The notes under the pieces are model-generated. The model was not told the DNA's origin and ran no database searches. It saw only the letters and a list, made by a program, of their open reading frames with translations. The translations under genes and the position numbers were made by a program. A stretch of 64,000 nucleotides of DNA from Agarilytica sp045430305 (GTDB lineage: Bacteria; Pseudomonadota; Gammaproteobacteria; Pseudomonadales; Cellvibrionaceae): contig JAILXW010000003.1 in assembly GCA_045430305.1 (NCBI GenBank), positions 124,001 through 188,000 on the forward strand, written 5' to 3'. Within the stretch, counting starts at the first letter, position 1. Each line of letters starts with the position of its first letter. Shown piece by piece: positions 1 through 9,200 of the stretch.

Positions 1-2
1 CC

Positions 3-50
3 GACAAAACTGATTATCAAACACTAAAAAAAGTTCATGAGGAAGCATGA
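3..50 (+). CDS. 3' end of an upstream gene (partial)
   Basis: The third forward frame is open from the left edge and ends in TGA at 48-50. It encodes the tail DKTDYQTLKKVHEEA. The stop overlaps the ATG at 47 of the next gene (ATGA), the usual sign of translational coupling, so this is probably the last stretch of a gene in the same operon. Fifteen residues are too few to name a family. Confidence 0.45.
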   Translation, partial: DKTDYQTLKKVHEEA

Positions 51-1297
51 TGTCCAAGCTAAAAGCGCTTAAGCAACAAAAAGAAGGCATTATTGACGAC
101 AACGAAATCGTTCAACTGTGTTACGAAGTTGCGCAAAAATTTAAACCGCGCGCCGAACAATATGATCGCGACGGCCGCTTCCCAAAAGAAAACTTTGACG
201 ACCTCAAAGAGGCTGGCTTACTCGGTATTCTGGTCCCAAAAGAATTTGGCGGCTTGGGTGCTGACTTCCTCACGTACACCAAAGCGATCGAACAACTGGC
301 GATTGGCGACACATCAACTGCATTGACGTTTAACATGCACAACATCGCGATTGGCAGCTTGGCCGAGCTGGACATTTCTTCACTCGAAGGCACAGACCAA
401 GGTGCAACCATGGTGAAATTCCGTGACTGGATGTTCACCGAAGCTGCGGTTAATAAAAAACTTTTTGCTTCTGCTGCTTCTGAAGCGGGCGTCGGCGCAA
501 AATTTTCTGAATTTAAAACCTCTTACAAAACTGTAGACGGCGGTTTTGTTCTTAACGGCTCAAAATCGTGGGTCTCGATGGCAGAAAACGCTGACTATTA
601 CGTTGTGGTAGCGCGCTCTGAAGAAATTGAAAGTGAAAACACACCGCTTTCCTTCCTAATTGTTGAGCATGGCAACCCGAATGTAACCTGGGAAAATACC
701 TGGGATGTATTGGGCATGCGCGGCACATCGACCAACCCAATGCACATGAAAGATTGCTTTGTACCCACTGATCGTTTGTTCTTGGGCAGCGAAGGTTACG
801 CATTAATGAAAATTGTGCGCGAGCCACATTGGCTGATTGGCGGTTACATTGGTGTATATCTTGGCATTTGCCAGGCCTCATTTGAATTCTTAGTAGACCA
901 ACTTAAGAAACGAAAAATTCCCGGCACAGACATGTCTCGTGCAGACGACCCCGTTATTCAACATCAAATTGGCGAAATCTACTCTAAGCTCTTGAGTGCG
1001 CGTAACGCGACTCACTTAGCAGCAAAATTGGTTGATGACAAACCAGGGTCTGTTGAAGCAAACACTGCAATCCATAACTCAAAATACATTTGTAGTGAGC
1101 TCGGCCCTTGGATCACAGCTCGCGCTATTCGTATGCTGGGCGCAAGTTCATTAACTAAGAAGTTACCTCTTGAGCGCTGGTACCGCGACTCACGCTGTGG
1201 CGGTTTAATGCCAGCAACCAGTGACGCATGTTTATCTTACCTAGGAAAAATGGCTTTCGGTGCAGATCTGACCAAGCCCGGAAAGACTTACTGGTAA
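47..1297 (+). CDS. acyl-CoA/acyl-ACP dehydrogenase family protein
   Basis: A 416-residue flavoprotein of the acyl-CoA dehydrogenase superfamily, expected to introduce an alpha-beta double bond into a thioester-bound acyl chain using FAD. The helical N-terminal domain carries LGILVPKEFGGLGAD (about residues 57-71). The middle domain has LNGSKSWVSMAENADY, the FAD/substrate sheet, followed by VLGMRGTSTNPM. The C-terminal helices end in RWYRDSRCGGLMPATSD. In medium-chain enzymes the catalytic Glu lies in YEGT at that last place; here the segment reads CGGLMPATS, so the base is absent or elsewhere. A Glu in VREPHW is a candidate, as in isovaleryl-type enzymes, but this is only a suggestion. The start at 47 overlaps the stop of the upstream gene, and a GAGG at 39-42 precedes it; a second ATG at 50 is possible. 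The gene ends at a strong terminator and is convergent with another dehydrogenase. The substrate cannot be read from sequence. Confidence 0.85.
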   Translation: MMSKLKALKQQKEGIIDDNEIVQLCYEVAQKFKPRAEQYDRDGRFPKENFDDLKEAGLLGILVPKEFGGLGADFLTYTKAIEQLAIGDTSTALTFNMHNIAIGSLAELDISSLEGTDQGATMVKFRDWMFTEAAVNKKLFASAASEAGVGAKFSEFKTSYKTVDGGFVLNGSKSWVSMAENADYYVVVARSEEIESENTPLSFLIVEHGNPNVTWENTWDVLGMRGTSTNPMHMKDCFVPTDRLFLGSEGYALMKIVREPHWLIGGYIGVYLGICQASFEFLVDQLKKRKIPGTDMSRADDPVIQHQIGEIYSKLLSARNATHLAAKLVDDKPGSVEANTAIHNSKYICSELGPWITARAIRMLGASSLTKKLPLERWYRDSRCGGLMPATSDACLSYLGKMAFGADLTKPGKTYW

Positions 1298-1316
1298 GCA
1301 TTATTTTCTACAAGTA

Positions 1317-1347
1317 AAAAAAAGCCACTCAATGAGTGGCTTTTTTG
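1317..1347. terminator. bidirectional rho-independent terminator
   Basis: AAGCCACTC and GAGTGGCTT pair around a three-base AAT loop, with a run of A on the left and a run of T on the right. The hairpin therefore works as a terminator in both directions. It separates the convergent dehydrogenase genes ending at 1297 (+) and 1367 (-). Confidence 0.9.
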
Positions 1348-1366
1348 TTTCAACACTTATTAATAC

Positions 1367-3094
1367 TTAACGACAAATCGCATCTCTCTGCTCACCATCA
1401 TCAAACATATCTTCCTGAATTTTGGAAAGGCCTGCGCGCGCATTAGAAAGCGACTTCACTACGAATCGTTTCAACACAGGAATACGAGCTTCATCTTTAA
1501 CTGCCCCTTCAACGAGTAAATACCCTGCGTATAGATCAGCATACATATCTGTAAGTGTTTGTGCTGCTGCCCCTTTAAAAAAATCATCACCCTTTTCTTT
1601 TAGCGATGCTTTTGCTTCAAAGAAGACCTCACGCAAAACTTTTAGCTTTTGCATGATCGGTACGATGGTATCACCCACATGCATTTCAGCCATTTTGTCA
1701 AAGTACTTAGACAGTGCATCTACAGAAACATGCTTGACCGCCATACCTGCAAGCACTTGCGTTGTACCTTCGTAAATCGTCGTGATTCGCACATCTCGCG
1801 CACACCGCTCTACTTGATACTCTCGAATAAAACCACTGCCACCGTGAAGCTGTTGTGCCATATAACACACACGGTTTGCAGATTCTGTCGCGACATATTT
1901 CACCAAAGGCGATAATACATCCAACATTTTTTGCGCTTCTTTTAGTGCTACGCGATCTTCTTTAGAAGGTTTTATATCATGCGCTTTTTCATGTGCTATT
2001 TTTTCGTGTAAACGATTACGAATGTCTAACCATTGTGAACCCGCATAAACCATGGCACGACCGCTATCGATCATCACACGCATATCCATCAACATGTCAG
2101 CCACCGCCGGCATGTCATAGATCAACTTGCCAAACGCTTTTCTCTCTTTCGCGTGGTTGAGCGCAGCCAAATATGCAGCTTCCGCAATGCCAATACCTTG
2201 GGCTGCAACACTAAAACGCGCATGATTTAGAACATCAACAACATGAAACAAACCAAACTTTTGATCACCCACCAAATGAGCTTCGGCATCTTCAAAATGA
2301 AGCTCGCACGTAGGTGAACCATGTAAACCCATTTTTTCTTCGATTCGCGCAACATTGACATTATTTTCGGTATGGCCGTGTACAGCAAAAAGCGAGAGCC
2401 CGAACATTCCCGGCGTGTCGGCTTCTGATCGAGCAAGCACCAATAGCACTTCACCATTGCCGTGAGAGATAAATTGCTTCACGCCATTCAATCTCCACAT
2501 TCCGCTTTCATCTTGATGCGCCTTTACTCGCACAGCTTGTAAATCTGAACCACCACCAGGCTCGGTGAGTACCATCGCACCGACTTTTTTGCCTTCGCAA
2601 TATTCAGGTAAAAACTTCATCGCTACATCTTCAGGGGCTAAATGCGCAATTGCCTCTCCTACGTCTTGATAACCAAACATCGTCATCATCGAAGCATCTG
2701 CCTGCGACACCATTTCAATCATCATGACGTAAATGGTGGCTGGAAAATTTAACCCACCAAACTTTCGAGGAATTATGACTCCCATAAACCCAGCTTCCGA
2801 CAAGCATTTTTGCGCTTCTTTGGTTGCTTCTGCGTAGATCACTTTGCCATTTTCTAGACGAGCACCTTCCATATCAATCGCTTCAGATCTTGGCGCGATA
2901 AAGTTGCCTGAAATATCGCCACACAACTCGAGTGAAGACCGATAGATTTCCATCGCCTCTTCGAAGCTTTCTGGGCGCAACGGATCTTTTTCATCAGGTT
3001 CAAAGTTATGCTCAAGTAGAGACACTGCTTTTTCCAAATCGAGCTGCTCGAAATGAAACATCAAATCCTTGTTGTCGCTAAAAAAATTAGGCAT
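1367..3094 (-). CDS. acyl-CoA dehydrogenase with C-terminal extension
   Basis: A 575-residue acyl-CoA dehydrogenase of the long type, with a C-terminal domain of about 120 residues after the catalytic core. It oxidises acyl-CoA at C2-C3 in beta-oxidation, passing electrons through FAD to electron-transfer flavoprotein. Visible landmarks are an N-terminal helical domain with MGVIIPRKFGGL, the FAD-binding segment MVLTEPGGGSDLQ (about residues 174-186), LNGVKQFISHG, KMGLHGSPTCELHFED, ERKAFGKLIYD, and the active-site segment TTIYEGTTQV near residue 440, where the Glu is the expected catalytic base. The family usually runs 560-600 residues with this extension, so the length is normal. ATG start at 3094; the upstream 200 bases hold no gene. 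Unlike its neighbour at 47-1297, this enzyme keeps its catalytic Glu. Chain-length preference is unknown. Confidence 0.92.
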   Translation of the reverse strand: MPNFFSDNKDLMFHFEQLDLEKAVSLLEHNFEPDEKDPLRPESFEEAMEIYRSSLELCGDISGNFIAPRSEAIDMEGARLENGKVIYAEATKEAQKCLSEAGFMGVIIPRKFGGLNFPATIYVMMIEMVSQADASMMTMFGYQDVGEAIAHLAPEDVAMKFLPEYCEGKKVGAMVLTEPGGGSDLQAVRVKAHQDESGMWRLNGVKQFISHGNGEVLLVLARSEADTPGMFGLSLFAVHGHTENNVNVARIEEKMGLHGSPTCELHFEDAEAHLVGDQKFGLFHVVDVLNHARFSVAAQGIGIAEAAYLAALNHAKERKAFGKLIYDMPAVADMLMDMRVMIDSGRAMVYAGSQWLDIRNRLHEKIAHEKAHDIKPSKEDRVALKEAQKMLDVLSPLVKYVATESANRVCYMAQQLHGGSGFIREYQVERCARDVRITTIYEGTTQVLAGMAVKHVSVDALSKYFDKMAEMHVGDTIVPIMQKLKVLREVFFEAKASLKEKGDDFFKGAAAQTLTDMYADLYAGYLLVEGAVKDEARIPVLKRFVVKSLSNARAGLSKIQEDMFDDGEQRDAICR

Positions 3095-3236
3095 AAACAG
3101 CCCCTTTGTATTAGATAAATAGATGGAAAGTAAATTCGCTGCAATTATGCCAGTATGGTAGATGAGAGTGTAGCCGAATTAAATCGTATTTAAGATGGGG
3201 GCAGGAAGCCTAACCGCGCGCTAATCGCACACGGCT

Positions 3237-3280
3237 AGAAAAGAAAAGTGTCTTACACAAAGCCTAGAAAATAAGACACT
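3237..3280 (-). terminator. rho-independent terminator of the giant secreted protein gene
   Basis: Nine-base arms AGTGTCTTA and TAAGACACT (3247-3255 and 3272-3280) enclose a 16-base loop. On the minus strand the stem is followed by a T-rich tail (TTTTCTTTTC). It lies 15 bases beyond the stop codon of the gene ending at 3295. Confidence 0.7.
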
Positions 3281-3294
3281 CTAAAAGAAATACG

Positions 3295-6200
3295 TTATAG
3301 GTTAGTCAACGACAAGTTATCGAAAATAGCAGTGGCACCATCTACACCATTACTCGCAACCATGCTTAGACCGAATAGAACATCAGTATTTAGGTCGATC
3401 GTCTCTTCATTCATTTCTGTCCAAGTAACGCCGTCGTCACTTTCGTATGTCGTAACCGTCGACCCTATACGCACCATTCGCAACCAATGAGGTGTAGAAA
3501 CTCGCCATTGGTTCCAGCCATTGTACTGCACACGTGAGTCACCTTCGTTTGCCGCATAGTAGGCACCTGTACCCAACTCATTCAATATTATTGAGGATGC
3601 GTACGCTGAAGTAAGACTTAAATCATTTCTCACCATCAAACCACCATGCGAGTGGCTAGGGCCCACAATATCAGTCACTTGAACCACTGCATCAAAGTCG
3701 CCTGAAACAGGAGCGTAAACAAAATATGAATCGTTTTCGCCGGCAGCAGCAATGGCATCAGACTCTAAAGTATATGCCACGTCACTTTGCGTAGAGAATG
3801 AACCGGTGCCATCACCAATCATCGCATCTAGCGTTAATAGATTCGCTGGCGGTGGCGCGCCGAAATAGTCAGACGCATCAAATGGATCGGTGCCGTCTTG
3901 GTATTCCTGTGCATCGCTAAACCCATCGCCATCAGCATCTGCGCCATCATCTAACAAAGCATTAAAGCCTTGTGCTATTTCATAATCGTCTGGCATTAAG
4001 TCGCCATCGGTATCTGAATTTAATGGATCCGTGCCATGAAGATTAACCTCGTCACCATCGGTTAATGTATCTCCGTCACTGTCGGGGTTCGCAAGGTCAG
4101 TACCTAAAATAATTTCTTCACCGTTAGTCAGGCCGTCGCTATCGTCATCAAGACTCTCGTAATCTGGCTGTACAGTAATCGTTATGCTATCACTACCAGT
4201 GTTGGCCGCTGTATCACTTGCACTTGCAGTAACCACAAACTCACCCACCTCGGTCGCAACAAAATCGTAAGTTGCACCAAAACTTGTTAAGCCGTCATCG
4301 TCCCACTCAATCGATGAAGCAAGGTCACCATCTTCAATATCTGTCGCAGTCGCACTCAAATTCAGGGTTTCACCCAATAGAACAGTTTGCGTAGCACTAC
4401 TGATTACAACTTCTGGTGTCGCGTTACTTTCGATAATTTGGAAGTTATCAAAGACTGCACTGCCATCAACGCCAAGTCGACCAGACACGTAACTTAAACC
4501 GATATAAACATTTTGGTTAAGCGCTATCGTTTGCTGATCGATCAGCACCCAGCTAGCACCATCGGCACTGTGGTAATTACTAATTACATTTCCTTCACGC
4601 ACCATACGTACCCAGCCCGTTGGCTGATTCCATAAGTTAACCGCTTCGCGTGCATCACCATCGTTGATTGCGTAGAAAGCGGCAGGGCCTAGCGCCATTG
4701 TTGTCAGTGCCGAGCTATATGCTGAATCCAAGGTTAGGTTGTTGCGAATCATTAACCCACCATACGCCCAATCTTGACCAGCGTTATGCGTCACCTGAAC
4801 AATCGCTTCAAGATCACCGCTTACTTGCGTGTATACAAAAAATGTATTTTTCTCGCCCGCAGCCGTTTGATTTGATGCATTTAATTCGTAACTGTCATCA
4901 TCAATAACTGAGTGATACCCGTGATCTGCAGTTCCAATAATAACTTCATCAGCAAGCACATTCGCTGGAGGTGGTGCGCCAAAGTAATCCGCAGAGTTAA
5001 ATGGGTCGGTACCATCTGCCGCTTCTTGTGCATTTGTAAAACCATCGCCGTCGGCATCGTCTGAACCATCATCAAGCAGCGGATCAAACCCTTGCACAAC
5101 TTCATAATCATCCGACATTAAGTCGCCATCAGAATCTGTATTGAGTGGGTCAGTGCCGTGAATATTTACTTCATCACCATCACTTAAAGAATCACCATCA
5201 GTATCTGCATTCGCGAGATCAGTTCCAAGTAAAGTCTCTTCGCCATTTGTTAAGCCGTCGCTATCGTCATCAAGGCTGTCGTAATCGGGTTGAACGCTAA
5301 TAGAAATCGTGTCTGTAACTGTCTGACCAAAACTGTCTGTCACGCTCGCAACAACATCGTAATCACCTACTACACTGGCAACAAAATCATAGCTCGCACC
5401 AACTGCAATAACGCCACCATCATCCCACTCAACAGAAGCACTAAGGTCACCGTCTTCTAGATCTGTTGCAGCAACAGTTAGATTAAGTGTTTCGCCAAGA
5501 AGAACTGTTTGTGATGCACTACTGATTACAACTTCTGGCATTGCATTTGACTCAGCCAGCTCAAAGCTATCAAAACGAACACTGCCTTCCAACGATGCGT
5601 TACCAGAATTAAAATACAAGCCCACATAGGCAAGTTCATTTAGCTCTATCGTTTGCTGGTCGATCTGGTTCCAACCGCTGCCGTCAGTACTGTGATAGGC
5701 AGTAACAACATTTCCTTCACGTACGAGTCGAACCCAGCCTGAAGCCTGGCCCCATAAATTTGTTGCCGAACGCGCGTCGCCATTATTTAAGGCATAGTAT
5801 GAAGCTGGACCCAAATCTTCAGTATTTAGTGCGGAGCTATATGCAGAATCAATCGTGAGGTTGTTGCGAATCATAATGCCGCCTGCCGCCCAACGCTCAC
5901 CAACTTCATGAGTTACTTGCGCCGTCGATTCAAAATCACCACTTACTTCTGCATAAACAAAATAAGCATTATTTTCACCAGCAGCGACTTGGTTTGCAGC
6001 ATTGAGGCGATAACTGTTATCACTCAGTACGTCGTAACTTGTTGCAGAACCAGCACCAATAACAACGTTATTGCTTAACACGTTCGCAGGTAGAGGAGCC
6101 CCTACATAATCACTTGCATTTAGTGGATCAGTTCCGTCAATAGACTCCTGAACATTGCTCACACCATCACCGTCGGCATCATCTGAACCGTCATCCAATA

Positions 6201-9200
6201 AAGGATCAAAGCCTAATGCAACTTCGTAATCATCTGACATTAAATCGCCGTCTGTATCGGCACTAAGGGGGTCTGTACCGTGAAGGAGCACTTCATCACC
6301 ATCACTTAAGGAATCGCCATCGGTATCTGCGTTCGCGAGGTCAGTACCAAGCAATGTCTCCTCACCGTTAGTTAAGCCATCGAAATCATCGTCGAGGCCA
6401 TCATAATCTGGAGCAACGCTTACATTGATTACATCAAGTGTGATATTTCCGAAACTGTCTTCAATACTTACATTAATTTCAACATCGCCTGATTCACTAG
6501 GCGTAAAATCAAAAGTGCTTCCAGTGGAGGTTACTAGCCCGATCGACCAAGATACGTCGGCACTGATATCTCCGTCTTCAGGGTCAGTAGCAACCGCACT
6601 TAAATTCAATGTTTCACCCATTGCCATGTTGCTGGCTGCACCACTGATGTCCAGCGCAGGCGAAGAATCAATTGCTGTAAGCAAAGCATTTTCCATTACG
6701 ATACTTTCAACAGCACCACCATTATTCGCTACAGCAAACAAGCCGATGTAGACCGTTTCATTAAGAGGTATGGAAACACTATTAAACTCAACCCATGATG
6801 CACCGTCTGTACTGCGGTATGCGGTTACTTGATCACCCAAGCGAACCAAGCGCATCCAATGCGGCATGCCAATTTGCCAGCCGTTGTTACCAAAAAATTC
6901 ATCACGCGTCTCGCTGCCTTCTGTTGTGCGCGAGTACATGGTATTTCCTGCACCACCAAAACCTGCTAGCGCACTTACTGAATTCACTTCCAAGGTGTTA
7001 CGAATCATCAAGCCGCCTTTACCTAGGTAAGTACCAGGAATGTCGGTTAACATGGCAACGATTTCACCGTTGCCTGTTAAGGTGGTGTACGCGAATTGAT
7101 AGCCTTCATCACCGCCCGTATCACCACCACTAGAAAGAACCGTATAGTTTGTACCATTGAAGCTTAACGCAGAGAAATCACCAAGATCATTGATCGCAAC
7201 AAGACGATCAAATTGTGCTGCTGGCGCGCCGGGATAATTCAGAATCGCGTATGGGTCTGTACCGCCAATCATTTCATCGAGGTTTGTATACGTATCGCCA
7301 TCGATGTCGCTGCTAGCGTCATCCACTAATGGGTCGTGACCATAAGCCACTTCATACGCGTCACCCATGCCGTCAGCATCAGTATCCGCCAAAAGAGGAT
7401 CAGTATTTAACTCGTTAAGTTCTTGCGCATCATCAAGACCATCTGCATCTGTATCTGCAAGGTTTGGATTTGTACCAAAAAAGCTTTCAACAATATCATT
7501 CAAGCCATCGCCGTCCGTGTCTGGCGCAACAGGCTCTTCAATAATTAGTTCAATCGGGTCACTTGTAACTGTTCGACCGGCGCTGTCTGTCACACTGGCT
7601 GTGAAAGTGTGCGAACCTACAGGAAGATTTACAAATTGTTCTGGAGCAGCGTAAACCGTGCCATCTTCTAATTTTGTCCAAGTGACGCTAGCGGTTAGGT
7701 CACCATCTTCGTAGTCGCTTGCAGATGCGGAAAGCGTAAAGCCATCATTTAACGCGACGGTTGTTTGCGCAGCATTATTTACAACTAACTGTGCTTCTTC
7801 ATCCGCACCAAAACCAAGATGTTGGTCTTGAGCGTGAATACCCCAACCTGGGCGAAACTCATTTACATCAACACCAAAATCTTTTAACGCCTGACGAGCG
7901 TTGTAATGAAAAGGCTCTACACCGAAATTACCGCTGTTTACTTCCACAGGGCCTTGCGGATTACCGTAAATCATTGGATAAATTTCAGTAATAAAATCAT
8001 CCATATGCATTTCATACACAACGCCTTCAAGCGAAATAACGTAAACAACCGGATAATCGCCTCGGTAATCTACGGCGTAACCGTAGTAAGAGGCTTCTGT
8101 ATCACGAGGGTAATTCCCTTGAAACTGAAGATTGCGCCAAATGCCACCCAAAGAATTTACTGACATGGAAGGACCCACTTCTTCCAAAGATGTATGAATA
8201 CAACAATATGAGTCTAAAAATGTGTAGGGGTTGTTTAAACCAAAGCCATAGTTGCCAGGCTCTAGGTTTCTGTGCGCTTCCCAATACCAAAATTCACCGA
8301 TCATGCCCTGGTTGGCAAGGATTGCAGATTTTTGTTCTTTTAAATAACTTACGCCAAGTTCATCTTCCGCCAAATTAATACCTTGGCTGTTACCTTTTCC
8401 TTTTGTGAATACAACGCGTTCTTCAAGCGGCATTTTAGTTAACGGCTGATAGAAGTATTCGTCGCCCCAACCATTACGCATTGTTCTTGCAGAAGTAAAA
8501 CCCCCGTAATTTAATAAATAGCGGGCGGAATAACGGAAGGGCGTATTTACCTTATCTTCGCCCGCATTTATACGTTGTTGCTCACCGACGATTTGCGATT
8601 CACCATATGCAACAATGTGAAGGGCTCCCGAAGTATTTGTAAGTGTAACCGGTGCTAGAAACTCATATTCTTGATGCGTTTCTTGAAAGAAAATATGTAC
8701 AACTGCAGTCGTGCCCGAATAATCCACAGCAAAACCGTACGTTTCAATATGCTCTGGATTTGACGTCATGGAGGCAACAACAACACCTTCGTATGTAACA
8801 TCACCGTTTGTATCCATCACCAAACTATTGCTGTCACCACCAAGCACAGCGTTTAGATCAGCTGTTGCTGTAGCAACACCGAAACCAAAGTTACCCGGCG
8901 CAGCCAATCGTGTGCCTTCAAAATAATGCCAACCTGACTCTGGCTGAATAGCAACATCGCTTCGCGCTGCAGCAACACCCGTAGCCGGTGTAACATCTAG
9001 CCCTAAAGCATCCGCCGAGATAGTCGCGTTTACTGTCGCGTCAGCAGCGTTAAGCTCAACATGGCCCGCACCGGGAAAGTCATTCGCGTTGTTAGCGCTT
9101 TTGTTTGCAAGGTACTCACCCAGGTTCGTATGAGTGTCTGCATCGAGGTCGCCTGCGGCGTCGTCAAGGAGTGGATTTAGCGTGTTGTCAACTTCATAGC

